From: Oceaniglobus trochenteri
Lineage (GTDB): Bacteria; Pseudomonadota; Alphaproteobacteria; Rhodobacterales; Rhodobacteraceae
Assembly: GCF_020529025.1 (NCBI RefSeq)
Contig: NZ_JACNMM010000007.1
Coordinates: forward strand, 186,001-250,000
DNA length: 64,000 bases
Reading direction: 5' to 3'
Of this stretch, positions 9,080-17,879 are shown in pieces (position 1 is the stretch's first letter; each line of letters begins with the position of its first letter). A program made the translations under genes and the position numbers. A model generated the notes under the pieces. The model did not search any database. It was not told where the DNA came from and saw only the letters and a program-made list of their open reading frames with translations.

Positions 9080-10058
9080 AGCGAACCCTCGGATCAAGCA
9101 GTGCCAGCAGGATGTCCGAGATCAGCATCCCGACCACCGTGAGCGAACACATTATCATCAGAATTCCGCCGGCCAGGTGCATGTCCTGCGCCAGCAACGA
9201 CTGGAGCATCAGCGGCCCCAGGGTCGGATAGCCAAGAACCACCGCCGTCACCACGGCCCCCGAAATGAGGGCGGGGAAATAGATTCCGATGATCGAGATG
9301 AACGGGTTCAACGCGATGCGGACCGGATACTTGAGGATCAGTTTCCATTCGGCCATGCCCTTGGCGCGGGCCGTCGTCACATAGGGTTTCGACAGTTCGT
9401 CCAGCAGGTTGGCCCGCATGATGCGGATCAGGCTGGCCAGGATCGCCGTTCCAAGGACAAGGATGCCGATCCAGAGATGCTTGTAGAGGTCGATGACCTT
9501 GGCCAGCGACCAGGGCTCGCCCTCGTATTCGTCCGAGAACAGCCCGCCCATGTGAACCCCGAAAAACCGCACGCCGAGGTAGAGCACCACGAGGGCCAAA
9601 AGGAAGTTGGGCGTGGCCAGGCCAAGAAAGCCGAAGAACGTCACGACATAATCGCCCACGGTATATTTGCGCACCGCCGAATAAATGCCGATGGGCAACG
9701 CCACGCCCCAGGCGAAGATGAAGGTCGACAGCATCAGGACAAGGGTAAGCGGCAGGCGGCTTTTGATGACGCTCCATGCGGATTGGTTCCACTCGAAGCT
9801 CTGGCCGAAATCGCCGACGGCAAGACCGGAAATCCACTTCCAGTACTGAACCGGCAACGAACGGTCGAGACCGTATTGCTCGCGCATACGCTCAAGCGTT
9901 GCCTGGTCGATGCCTTCGTTCGACTCTGCCATTTTCGCGACGTAGGTGGTGAGGAAGTCACCCGGAGGCGCCTGGATCAGGGCGAAGACCACGATCGAGA
10001 CCACGAACAGGAAGGGGATCATCCAGAGCAGGCGTCGGATGAAATAGCGCAGCAACAT
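9072..10058 (-). CDS. Dpp/Opp-type ABC transporter permease (DppB-like)
   Basis: This 328-residue permease starts MLLRYFIRRLLWMIPFLFVVSIVVF, the usual DppB first helix. It continues with APPGDFLTTYV, GLDRSLPVQYWKWISGL and FGQSFEWN. The coupling motif is ELSKPYVTTARAKGMAEWKLILKYPVRIALNP, and the end is SDILLALLDPRVRYD. ATG 10058 has AGGGAAC upstream; longer in-frame starts would run back into the hairpin region. It pairs with the DppC-like protein to form the channel. The gene follows the binding-protein gene after a 68-base gap containing a strong stem-loop. Confidence 0.92.
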   Translation of the reverse strand: MLLRYFIRRLLWMIPFLFVVSIVVFALIQAPPGDFLTTYVAKMAESNEGIDQATLERMREQYGLDRSLPVQYWKWISGLAVGDFGQSFEWNQSAWSVIKSRLPLTLVLMLSTFIFAWGVALPIGIYSAVRKYTVGDYVVTFFGFLGLATPNFLLALVVLYLGVRFFGVHMGGLFSDEYEGEPWSLAKVIDLYKHLWIGILVLGTAILASLIRIMRANLLDELSKPYVTTARAKGMAEWKLILKYPVRIALNPFISIIGIYFPALISGAVVTAVVLGYPTLGPLMLQSLLAQDMHLAGGILMIMCSLTVVGMLISDILLALLDPRVRYD

Positions 10059-10090
10059 GACAATGTTCCCTGGGGTGGGGGCAGGTGGTA

Positions 10091-10115
10091 GGCGCGGCGA
10101 AGAACCCGCCGCGCC
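10091..10115 (-). other. GC-rich intercistronic stem-loop after the binding-protein gene
   Basis: A nine-base perfect inverted repeat (GGCGCGGCG / CGCCGCGCC) with a seven-base loop sits between the binding-protein stop and the permease start. No T-run follows. Such hairpins often protect the abundant binding-protein mRNA from 3' decay or attenuate the permease genes, and comparable stems follow two other binding-protein genes here. Confidence 0.6.
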
Positions 10116-10126
10116 GCCGGAGAATG

Positions 10127-12046
10127 TTACTTCTCGAAGTAGTACTGTTGCGGCAGGGTCGGGCCCGGATCGGGATACATCCACGCCGCCGGGAAGGACA
10201 TCGGCACGTTCTTCAGCTTCCTGCTCTTGATCCCGACCTTGTTGGCCGGAAGCGCGACGCCGAACACCTCGAAGGCATCCGCCGCTTCCTGGTGGATCTT
10301 CTCGAAGATCTCGAGCTGCTTTTGCAGATCGGCCTCGGACTTGAACTCGGCGAAGAGGTCATAGCGCCGCTTCATGCTGTCGCTGGGTTCCATGCCGTCC
10401 TTGCCGCCCGACAGATACCACTTGGCCCATTGCAGGGCGAAACGGCTGCCCTGGGGATGCACGGCCATCACGTTGCGCGGGCTGAGCGTGGGGTCGAGCC
10501 CGCCGGGAGCGTTCCAGACCTGCATCTCGAAATCGTTGCTGTCGCCCCGCTCGTAGTAGAGGGTCCGTTCGACGGTGTTGGTGGTGGTCTCGATCCCGAG
10601 GGCCTTCCATTGTTCGTTGACCAGTTCCATCGCATCGACCCATTCGACCTGAAGGGTCGGGATCACGTCGACCTGGAACGACAGGCGCTTGCCATCCGGC
10701 AGCAGGCGATAGCCTTCGGCGTCGCGTTCGGTCAGGCCCAGGCCATCCAGAAGTTCGTTCGCGCGGTCGGGGTCATACTCGGTGAACTGACGGCCCAGCT
10801 GTTCGTTGTACAGCGCGTGGCCCGGACGTGCGCCGATCTGGAAGGGTTCGCCCTGCCCCAGGTAAACAAGGTCGATGATTTCGTCGCGGTTGATGCCAAG
10901 GCTCAGCGCGATGCGGAAATCCTTGGAATTGAACACCTTGTTCAGCTCGGGGTCTTTCTCGTTGAGGTTGAGATAGAAGCCCATGGCGTTGGCATCCGAG
11001 TTCAGGCGCTCCAGGATGTCATAGCCTCCACGTTCCTGGTTCTCGTAATAGACCGGGATGTTCTTGGAGGCGTCCAGATGGCGGGCCTGCATGTCGATCT
11101 CGCCGGCCAGCACCTGAAGGACCAGGCTTTCCGCGTCCTGCTCCACGCTCCAGCGCACCTTGTCGACATAGGGTAGCTGGTTGCCCTCGGTATCGACCTG
11201 CCAGAAGTAGGGGTTGCGTTCAAATACGACGCGGGTGGCGTCGCCGGTATAGGCCTCGTCGGTCGCCACCCAGGGATCGAGCGTCGGCCGGTCGGGGTTG
11301 CCCCAGCGCGCCGGGATCTCCAGGTCGCCACACTTGCGGCGGAACAGATCGGCCCAATCGGCCGCGCCCTCGGCGTCGACCATGCTCTGGACATCGGAAT
11401 TGTAGGTGGGGTGGAACTGCGAGCAGTAATGCTTGGCCCACAGGACCGGTTCCTGTGCAAGCGGCGTTGCCAGTTCCTGAAGGAACTGCCCGTAGGGCGC
11501 AACGAAGCTGAGCTTTACGGTGTAGTCGTCGATCTTCTCGGCCGTCATCGGCTGGCCCTCGATGACAAAACGGGCCGGCGGCGCCGAACCGTAGAAGTCT
11601 GCGTTGGTCAGCAGGTCGTTGACGAAGAACAGCACGTCATCCGCCGTGAAGGGTGCGCCATCCGACCACTTGGTGCCTTCGCGCAGATGGAAGGTGTATT
11701 CCGACGCGTCGTCGCTGACCTCCCAGCTTTCGGCGAGGTTTGGAACGACCTCGGTGAAATCGGGGTTCCAGCGGGTCAGGCCCTGCGGCGACAGGAAGCG
11801 CAGGATGTTGTTGTGGTCGGAAGAACCGCGCAGACCGCGGCGGATCGTGCCGCCATAGGTCCCGATCTGTTCGACCGGGGTGATCACCTCGGGTTTGGCG
11901 GGCAGACGTTCGGCAACTGGCGGCAGTTTGCCGGCCTTAACGGCCTCGGCCAGCGCCGGAGCCTCGTTGTAGTCCTGCGCCCAGGTTGGCGTCGTGACCA
12001 ACCCCAGCGAGAGCGCCAGCGCACCCATTTTCCAGTAAAGTGTCAT
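10127..12046 (-). CDS. ABC transporter substrate-binding protein (SBP_bac_5 family)
   Basis: This 639-residue periplasmic protein has a Sec signal peptide, MTLYWKMGALALSLGLVTTPTWA, with likely cleavage before QDYNEAP. Family landmarks follow: PEVITPVEQIGTYGG, LAESWEVSDDASEYTFHLREGTKWSDGAPFTADDV, and later FRIALSLGINRDEIIDLVYLGQGEP with YDPDRANELLDGLGLTERDAEG. At about 640 residues it is longer than typical dipeptide receptors (about 530), like the group often found with carbohydrate genes. ATG 12046 has GGAGG nearby. It sits between uxuA and the permeases, so its ligand is probably uronate-related (inference). It is paralogous to the protein at 42387. Confidence 0.93.
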   Translation of the reverse strand: MTLYWKMGALALSLGLVTTPTWAQDYNEAPALAEAVKAGKLPPVAERLPAKPEVITPVEQIGTYGGTIRRGLRGSSDHNNILRFLSPQGLTRWNPDFTEVVPNLAESWEVSDDASEYTFHLREGTKWSDGAPFTADDVLFFVNDLLTNADFYGSAPPARFVIEGQPMTAEKIDDYTVKLSFVAPYGQFLQELATPLAQEPVLWAKHYCSQFHPTYNSDVQSMVDAEGAADWADLFRRKCGDLEIPARWGNPDRPTLDPWVATDEAYTGDATRVVFERNPYFWQVDTEGNQLPYVDKVRWSVEQDAESLVLQVLAGEIDMQARHLDASKNIPVYYENQERGGYDILERLNSDANAMGFYLNLNEKDPELNKVFNSKDFRIALSLGINRDEIIDLVYLGQGEPFQIGARPGHALYNEQLGRQFTEYDPDRANELLDGLGLTERDAEGYRLLPDGKRLSFQVDVIPTLQVEWVDAMELVNEQWKALGIETTTNTVERTLYYERGDSNDFEMQVWNAPGGLDPTLSPRNVMAVHPQGSRFALQWAKWYLSGGKDGMEPSDSMKRRYDLFAEFKSEADLQKQLEIFEKIHQEAADAFEVFGVALPANKVGIKSRKLKNVPMSFPAAWMYPDPGPTLPQQYYFEK

Positions 12047-12094
12047 TTCTTGGTTCTCCTCCCTTGAATTCACTCTTCGGTGTTTTCGCAATCC

Positions 12095-13090
12095 CTATGC
12101 CGTCGTGTTCAGAAGCCCCTCCGCCCGCAGTGCCTGAAGCTGTGCCGCGATATACCCATAGCAGAACGCGAAGGCGGTATTCTCACCGTCACGCCCCGAG
12201 ATTTGCGGCACATGGTCCGGCATCACCATGTATCTGTAGCCCGTTTCGGCATAGAGTTTCAGCGCCGCCCACATGTCCATGTCACCCTCGTCGGGGAAGG
12301 TTTCCATGAACGACAGGCGGCGGCCCCTGATATTGCGGAAATGGACGTTGAATATCTTGCCCCGGGTGCCGAACCAGCGGATCACCTCGCCGATCTCGCG
12401 CGCCGGGTCGTCCAGCATTTCGCCCACGGTGCCCTGACAGAAGTTCAGGCCGTGATAGGGGCTTTCATGCAGGGTCACGAACCGCTTCAGTCCCTCGACG
12501 CTGCCCAGCACGCGGGTCACGCCACGATAGCCGGGCGGCGTCGGCGGATCATGGGGATGGCAGGCAAGACGCAGGCGGTTGGCCGTGGCGACCGGCACGA
12601 CACGGGCCAGAAAATAGTCGATCCGTTCCCAGATCTCGTCCTCGTCCAGGCTGCCGGCAAGGCCGGGCGCCGCGGCCTGATCCATCCTGTCCCAGCGGAA
12701 GGCGGCATTGCGCGCCCCTCCCCTGCCCTCTTCGGGGGCGCTGCGGGGGATGCCGATGAAATTGAAGTTGTATTTCGCCGCCCCGATGCCGGCCGCGGCC
12801 AGCCGTTCGATCAACCGGCAGATGGAGTCGATCTGTCGGTCTCGATCGGGCCCTGCAAGCACGATGTCGGGGCTTTGCGAATCTTCCACTACACAAGAGG
12901 CCAGCGGCAGTTGAACCATATCGAGGTTCAGCCCGAAACCTGCGATCCGGTCGCGATGACGCTGAAGCACATCCAGCGTCCAGTCATGCGGATTGCCATC
13001 GGGATCGGCGCAGACATGGGTCACCCCCAGTTGCGCCATGACGCGATAATCGTCGTCGTCACGCGCCCTGAATTGAGTGCCAAGCAGCAT
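12095..13090 (-). CDS. uxuA: Mannonate dehydratase-like protein (UxuA family)
   Basis: This 331-residue TIM-barrel enzyme would convert D-mannonate to 2-keto-3-deoxygluconate in glucuronate catabolism. Candidate metal and catalytic residues in UxuA-like motifs are His178 (LACHPHDPP, where E. coli-type enzymes read HPDDPP), Cys218 (GLNFCQGTVGEM), His250 (NVHFRNI) and Asp292 (MPDHVPQ). It is shorter than E. coli UxuA (394), as in many alphaproteobacteria. The start at 13090 has GGAGG upstream; a longer in-frame start at 13195 lacks one. It lies between a GntR regulator and the importer operon, all on one strand. Confidence 0.85.
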   Translation of the reverse strand: MLLGTQFRARDDDDYRVMAQLGVTHVCADPDGNPHDWTLDVLQRHRDRIAGFGLNLDMVQLPLASCVVEDSQSPDIVLAGPDRDRQIDSICRLIERLAAAGIGAAKYNFNFIGIPRSAPEEGRGGARNAAFRWDRMDQAAAPGLAGSLDEDEIWERIDYFLARVVPVATANRLRLACHPHDPPTPPGYRGVTRVLGSVEGLKRFVTLHESPYHGLNFCQGTVGEMLDDPAREIGEVIRWFGTRGKIFNVHFRNIRGRRLSFMETFPDEGDMDMWAALKLYAETGYRYMVMPDHVPQISGRDGENTAFAFCYGYIAAQLQALRAEGLLNTTA

Positions 13091-13204
13091 GACGGTCCTC
13101 CCGCGGTGCGGTTGCGAACAGGGTGCGAGGCGTCGCGAAATCCACCCCGACCGCATCGCCGAAACAACAGACACGCATCGCCGGGCGTCCTTCACGTTGT
13201 TCCG

Positions 13205-13263
13205 CGGTCATGGCACCTCACAGGTTAATTGGTAGTTATCGGTAAAGTTATCATATAAATCTG
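13205..13263 (-). promoter_or_regulatory. AT-rich promoter/operator region before uxuA
   Basis: A conspicuously AT-rich island lies in a GC-rich genome between the GntR gene and uxuA. It holds two direct copies of AGTTATC (13234-13240 and 13246-13252, period 12) and TTGACA on the minus strand near 13261. The repeats are candidate sites for the adjacent GntR regulator. No single convincing -35/-10 pair could be fixed. Confidence 0.4.
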
Positions 13264-13968
13264 TCAAACTTTTTTCATCAGCGCGGCGACGCGCATCTCG
13301 CGATAGCGTGCCATGGCGTTGGTCAGATGTGTCCGCATGGTGGCGCGCGCTGCATCGCGGTCCTGCGCGCTGACCGCCTGTAGAATCGCCATATGCTCGG
13401 CGTGCTGGGCGGTTTCCCAAGTGGCGTCGCGTTTTTGACCGGGCAGGGAATTCCGCGGGATGGCCCGGGCGCCAAGGCCGTCCATCAGGCGGGTGAAATA
13501 CTTGTTTCCCCCGGCCGCCGCCACGGCACGATGAAAGGCCCAGTCGGCCTCGTCCGAGGGCGATCCGGCTTCGATGCACCGCCGCATTTCGACAAGGCAA
13601 TCGGTCATCGCGTCAAGCTGGGAGGGGCTACGGCGCATGGCGGCCAGGCCCACGGCCTCGACTTCGATGGCAAGTCGCAGCTCCAGGCAATCCAGGATCT
13701 CGGCATGGGTGGTTGCCGTCAGGAGCACGCCGTTCCCTTCGGCCTGGGCGTCCGACACATAGACACCCGAGCCCTGTCGCGACGATACCAGCCCCATCGA
13801 CCGCAGGGCGGCCAGCGCCTCGCGCACGCAGACCCGGCTGACATCAAAGCGTTGTATCAGTTCACGTTCGGTTGGAAGACGCGCACCGACGGGGTGTTTT
13901 CCGCTGCGAATTTCCTCGCGCAGAACGGCGAACACGTGATCCGATCTTGACGCATGTTTCGGAGCCAT
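13264..13968 (-). CDS. GntR/FCD-family regulator (UxuR/ExuR-like role)
   Basis: This 234-residue regulator has the N-terminal winged helix SDHVFAVLREEIRSGKHPVGARLPTERELIQRFDVSRVCVREAL, then GLVSSRQGSGVYV. Its FCD domain contains LELRLAIEVEAVGLAAMRR, DWAFHRAVAAAGGNKYF and EHMAILQAVSAQDRDAARATMRTHL. It is encoded immediately upstream of uxuA and the importer on the same strand and probably controls them. GAGG precedes ATG 13968. It is a different protein from the GntR at 1752 although both carry the FCD domain. The ligand is not visible from sequence; a hexuronate or its dehydration product is likely. Confidence 0.9.
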   Translation of the reverse strand: MAPKHASRSDHVFAVLREEIRSGKHPVGARLPTERELIQRFDVSRVCVREALAALRSMGLVSSRQGSGVYVSDAQAEGNGVLLTATTHAEILDCLELRLAIEVEAVGLAAMRRSPSQLDAMTDCLVEMRRCIEAGSPSDEADWAFHRAVAAAGGNKYFTRLMDGLGARAIPRNSLPGQKRDATWETAQHAEHMAILQAVSAQDRDAARATMRTHLTNAMARYREMRVAALMKKV

Positions 13969-14064
13969 GTTGCCTCGATAGCCAGAATTTGTCAGTCAGA
14001 TTACCCCGATAAACCCCACGATGGCAAGGGGAGCCCGACAGGCGGGCGGCCCTGCCAAATGCAA

Positions 14065-14096
14065 TTCGACCGGCCGGAATATTCCGGCCGGTCGAA
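14065..14096. terminator. Perfect 32-base GC-rich palindrome at the end of the hyu-pot operon
   Basis: The two 16-base arms (14065-14080 and 14081-14096) are exact reverse complements with no spacer. The plus strand continues GAAAAAT and the minus strand continues into a weakly T-containing stretch. It lies 57 bases past the aminotransferase stop and before the next leftward gene, so a transcription terminator is the simplest reading. The absence of a strong T-run on the minus strand makes that uncertain; a protein-binding palindrome is the alternative. Confidence 0.5.
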
Positions 14097-14152
14097 AAAT
14101 GGAGCGGAACACTCCGAAACCGGATGATCCGCCCTGCGCGGTGCGGAAAGCC

Positions 14153-15040
14153 TCAGGCGAATTCGGCGGCCCGGGTCACTTCGCTGTTGGCGGTTTCAAG
14201 ATAGCGTTCGAGAAGCTTGAGCGTCCGCGGCCCGGGCTTGCCCGCGCCGATCCGCCGGCCGTCGATTTCCGTCACCGGCACGATTTCGCAGACGGTGCCG
14301 GTCATGAAAACTTCGTCGGCGCAATAGAGATCGCCCAGCGAAATGTTGTCCTCGACCGCCTTCAGGCCGAAATCGGCCGCGATCTTCAGCATGTAACCGC
14401 GCGTCAGGCCCGGCATCAGGGCATCGACCTTGGGGGTGCGCAGGGTGTCGCCCTCGATCATGAACAGGTTGGCCGAATTGGTCTCGGCCACGAAGCCCTG
14501 CATGTCCAGCATGATCGCCTCGTTCGCGCCGGCGTTGTTGGCTTCGATCTTGGCCATGATCTGGCCCAACTGGTTCAGGGTGTGCAGCTTTGGGTCAAGG
14601 CATTGCGCGGGCATCCGGCGCACGCTGGACGTGATCAGGCGCAGACCGTCCTTCGGAAAGCTCGGCTTCTTGGGTTCGATGATGATGACAAGGCAGGGTG
14701 GCCAGTCTTCGCCGATCTTGGTGTCCATGCCGGTGGTGGGCTTGTCGCCGCGGGTCAGGGTGATGCGGATATGGGCATCAGATGTCAGGCCGTTCGCCTC
14801 GACCGTTTTCAGGATCGCCTTGCAGATGTCATCATGGGTCATCTTCAGGTTGATGCGCAGGGCATGGGCACAGCGGATCAGGCGGGCAACATGTTCATGC
14901 AGGCGGAAGACGCCGCCATTGTAGACGCGCAGGCCTTCATAGACGCCGTCACCGCTCTGGAAGCCGCGATCCCAGACGGAAATCTTGGCGTTCTCGCGCG
15001 TCACGAGATCGCCGTTGATATAGACAAGCTGTTCGGTCAT
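14153..15040 (-). CDS. Class IV (D-amino acid/branched-chain type) aminotransferase
   Basis: This 295-residue PLP enzyme has fold-type IV landmarks: SVWDRGFQSGDGVYEGLRVYNG at the N-terminus, the PLP lysine Lys151 in DPKLHTLNQLGQIMAKIEA, and Glu186 in GFVAETNSANLF, then PGLTRGYMLK and DEVFMTGTVCEIVPV. It would transfer an amino group between an amino acid and a 2-oxo acid. D-alanine-type and branched-chain-type members cannot be separated with confidence by eye. A GGAGAAAAG RBS precedes ATG 15040. It is the last gene of the operon with hydantoinase subunits and a polyamine-type transporter, which suggests an amino acid product of ring opening as substrate. Confidence 0.87.
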   Translation of the reverse strand: MTEQLVYINGDLVTRENAKISVWDRGFQSGDGVYEGLRVYNGGVFRLHEHVARLIRCAHALRINLKMTHDDICKAILKTVEANGLTSDAHIRITLTRGDKPTTGMDTKIGEDWPPCLVIIIEPKKPSFPKDGLRLITSSVRRMPAQCLDPKLHTLNQLGQIMAKIEANNAGANEAIMLDMQGFVAETNSANLFMIEGDTLRTPKVDALMPGLTRGYMLKIAADFGLKAVEDNISLGDLYCADEVFMTGTVCEIVPVTEIDGRRIGAGKPGPRTLKLLERYLETANSEVTRAAEFA

Positions 15041-15091
15041 TGGTTCTTTTCTCCGGAAGTATGAGGTCGCGGGTGAAGGCCCTGGAAGGGC

Positions 15092-16216
15092 TCAGCGGGC
15101 GTCGAAGACATTGGCGACGGTGTCGTCCACACCTTCGACGAGGATGCTGTTGTCGGGGTGCCAGTGCAGGATCACGGCGTCGCCATCGGCGGTATCGGAA
15201 AAGGCGCCGATCTGTTCGACCACCTGGAACCGGCCATTCGCGCCGCAATCGACCACCAGCCGCCGCACCGAACCCATGAAGGCCGATGATGCCAGTTTCC
15301 CGGTGATCCGGTTGTGCCCATCGGGCACCGCGCCATCCGCGGCGCTGACCCGCAACTGGCCGGGGCGCACCAGAAGGGTCGCCGCGCCGTCACCTGCATT
15401 CGGGCCTGCCTGATAGTCCTGATCGCGGGCGCGGAACCTGCCCTGCGCCATGGCACCGGGGATCAGGTTCGATTCACCGATGAAATTGGCCACGAAGGGG
15501 CTTTGGGGGGCCTCCCACAGGGCGCGGGGCGTTCCGATCTGAAGGATCTGGCCGTCGTTGAAAACCGCGATCCGGTCCGACAGGGCCAGGGCCTCTTCCT
15601 GGTCGTGGGTCACGAAGAAGACGGTCACACCGATGCGGCGATGCAGTTCCTTCAGCTCGTATTGAAGTTCTTCGCGCAACTGCTTGTCGAGCGCGCCAAG
15701 GGGTTCGTCCATCAGCAGGATATGGGGTGAAAAGACGATGGCGCGCGCCAGTGCAACGCGCTGCTGCTGGCCGCCCGAAAGCTGCGCGATGTTGCGATCG
15801 CCCAGATGCCCCAGCTTCACCAGATCCAGCGCCGCCCTGGTTTTTTCGGCGATGTCCTGTTTGGCCATCCGCCGTTCTTCCAGCGGGTAGGCGACATTCT
15901 GGGAAACGGTCATGTGCGGGAACAGGGCATAGTGCTGAAACACCATGCCCATGTTGCGCTTGTGGGCGGGCAGCCTGCCGATGGGCTGATCGTTGACGAA
16001 AACTTCGCCCGCCGTGGCCTGTTCAAAGCCCGCGATGATGTTGAGCGTCGTGCTCTTGCCGCTGCCGCTGGGGCCCAGCAATGTCACGAATTCGCCGGGC
16101 TTCACGTCAAGGTTGACGTTCTCCACGGCAATGACGTCGCCGTAGCTGCGCTTGACGCCTTCAAGTCGAACCGCGGCGCCCTGCCCTTCGGAATTGTCAG
16201 CTAATATTTTGGCCAT
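15092..16216 (-). CDS. Polyamine/spermidine-type ABC transporter ATPase (PotA-like)
   Basis: This 374-residue ATPase has Walker [10 protein letters not shown], the Q-loop [12 protein letters not shown], signature [15 protein letters not shown], Walker [12 protein letters not shown] and the switch His in [15 protein letters not shown]-terminal TOBE domain covers roughly residues 275-370. This is the PotA/FbpC subfamily. Its start overlaps the end of the fused permease gene by 20 bases. With the permease at 16197 and binding protein at 17880 it makes a complete importer for a small cationic or amino-acid-like solute. Confidence 0.92.
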   Translation of the reverse strand: MAKILADNSEGQGAAVRLEGVKRSYGDVIAVENVNLDVKPGEFVTLLGPSGSGKSTTLNIIAGFEQATAGEVFVNDQPIGRLPAHKRNMGMVFQHYALFPHMTVSQNVAYPLEERRMAKQDIAEKTRAALDLVKLGHLGDRNIAQLSGGQQQRVALARAIVFSPHILLMDEPLGALDKQLREELQYELKELHRRIGVTVFFVTHDQEEALALSDRIAVFNDGQILQIGTPRALWEAPQSPFVANFIGESNLIPGAMAQGRFRARDQDYQAGPNAGDGAATLLVRPGQLRVSAADGAVPDGHNRITGKLASSAFMGSVRRLVVDCGANGRFQVVEQIGAFSDTADGDAVILHWHPDNSILVEGVDDTVANVFDAR

Positions 16217-17837
16217 CTTTTCTAAACACCAGGTTCAATATGATAAGGATCGACGCCAGCGCCAGGATGAGGGTCGAGGCGACGGCAATCGTCGGATCGA
16301 TCCGGTCCTGGATGCTTGAGAACATCAGCACCGGCAGGGTTCGCAGGAACGGCCCCTGAAGGAAGAGCGAGATGATGACCTCATCGAAGGACGTGATGAA
16401 GGCCAGCAGGGCACCGCTGGCGACGCTGGGCCAGATCAGCGGCAGCGTCACGCGGCAGAACCCGCGCAGCGGCGACGAGCCGAGTGATTGCGCCGCGATC
16501 TCAAGCCGCGGGTCCAGCGTCTTGACCGCCGCCGACACGATGACGACGACGAAGGGCACCGCGAGGGCCGTATGCGCCATCACGAAACCCGTGGTCGTGG
16601 CCGTAAACCCCCAGACCAGGAACACCGCATAGACGGCCACCGCGACGATCACGGTGGGAACGATGCGCGGCACCAGGATGATGCCCTGCGCCCAGCGTCC
16701 GAAACGCGAGCGGCTTCGCACGATCCCGAACGAGGCCAGCACGCCCAGCACCGTGGCGCAGACCGTCACCAGCCCCGCGATCTTGAGAGAGTTGGTCAGC
16801 GCCTCGATCCAGTCGCGCGACGAGAAGAAGTTGGCGTACCAGCGCAGCGAGTAGGATTCGGGCGGAAAGACGAACGAGGCTTCGTTGGTGAAGCTGAGCG
16901 GGATCAGCACCATGGCCGGCCCCACCAGGATCATCCCCACGATCCCCGAGAAGATCACCAGCGCAACCGGCCTGCGCCCCGAAAGCGTCTCGGCGCCGCG
17001 CGGCGAAAGAACATTGGTGGACCCGAAGGTTTCCGTTGATCCGCCGAATTTGCGCGCCGACAGTAGGATAAGCGCCGTTGCCAGGAACAGGACAACCGCC
17101 ATGGCCGATCCGATCCCGAAGTTCAGCCGCACCGAAACCTCGTCCACGATCAGCTGCGACAGAAGTTGCTGGCGCGGTGAGCCCAGAAGTTGCGGGATGA
17201 GATAGAAGCCAAGCGACGAGACGAAGACAATCACCGACCCTGCCACGATCCCCGGCACCGTCAGAGGCAGGATCACACGGCGAAAGGCCCTGAGCGGCGG
17301 AGAGCCAAGCCCGTTGGCGGCGACCAGAAGCTTGCGGTCGATCGAGGCCAGCGCGGAAAAGAGCGGCAGGATCATCAGCGGCAGCATCACCTGGGTCATC
17401 GCCAAGAGCACGCCGATCAGGTTGCCGGTCAGGTAATAGGGCCCCAGGCCGAACAGGCCAAGCGCCTGGTTCACCAAGCCGCTGGGTTGCAGCAGCACCA
17501 TCCAGGCAAAGGTTCTGACGACCGCGCTGGTCCAGAACGGAATGAGGATCGCCCCCACCATGACAAGCCGCCAGCGCGCGCCCACCAGCGTCATCAGATA
17601 GGCATAGGGAAAGGCGATCAGCAGGCAGGCCACCGTCACCAGAAGCGCGGTAAGGATGGTTCGCACCAGAATCCGCACATAGGCGTCGCGCGCGAAGAAT
17701 TCGACATAGTTGCCAAGCCCGAGTTCGGGCTTGGCAAAACTTGTCCAGATCGTGTTGCCCAGGGGCAGGATCACCACCACCATCAGGAACAGCAGGGCCG
17801 GAATGACCGCAAGTTTCCACATGTTCGGTGACTTCAT
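16197..17837 (-). CDS. Fused ABC permease (PotB-PotC-type, two permease domains)
   Basis: Two complete permease domains are fused in 546 residues. Each carries a coupling (EAA) loop: DRKLLVAANGLGSPPLRAFRRVILPLTVPG in the first half and DPRLEIAAQSLGSSPLRGFCRVTLPLIWPS in the second. Polyamine permeases are usually two proteins. Fusions of this size are more usual in the ferric-iron (FbpB) and 2-aminoethylphosphonate groups, so the cargo need not be a polyamine. About twelve hydrophobic helices can be seen. It lies between its binding protein and ATPase. Confidence 0.9.
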   Translation of the reverse strand: MKSPNMWKLAVIPALLFLMVVVILPLGNTIWTSFAKPELGLGNYVEFFARDAYVRILVRTILTALLVTVACLLIAFPYAYLMTLVGARWRLVMVGAILIPFWTSAVVRTFAWMVLLQPSGLVNQALGLFGLGPYYLTGNLIGVLLAMTQVMLPLMILPLFSALASIDRKLLVAANGLGSPPLRAFRRVILPLTVPGIVAGSVIVFVSSLGFYLIPQLLGSPRQQLLSQLIVDEVSVRLNFGIGSAMAVVLFLATALILLSARKFGGSTETFGSTNVLSPRGAETLSGRRPVALVIFSGIVGMILVGPAMVLIPLSFTNEASFVFPPESYSLRWYANFFSSRDWIEALTNSLKIAGLVTVCATVLGVLASFGIVRSRSRFGRWAQGIILVPRIVPTVIVAVAVYAVFLVWGFTATTTGFVMAHTALAVPFVVVIVSAAVKTLDPRLEIAAQSLGSSPLRGFCRVTLPLIWPSVASGALLAFITSFDEVIISLFLQGPFLRTLPVLMFSSIQDRIDPTIAVASTLILALASILIILNLVFRKDGQNIS

Positions 17838-17879
17838 CGTTTCACCCGCCCTCGCGTTTTCGCAGTGCCCGGTTGGGCG

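Noticed and set aside
14153-15040. Naming the aminotransferase ilvE or dat
   Set aside because: The fold-type IV motifs are clear but do not separate branched-chain from D-amino acid enzymes by eye.
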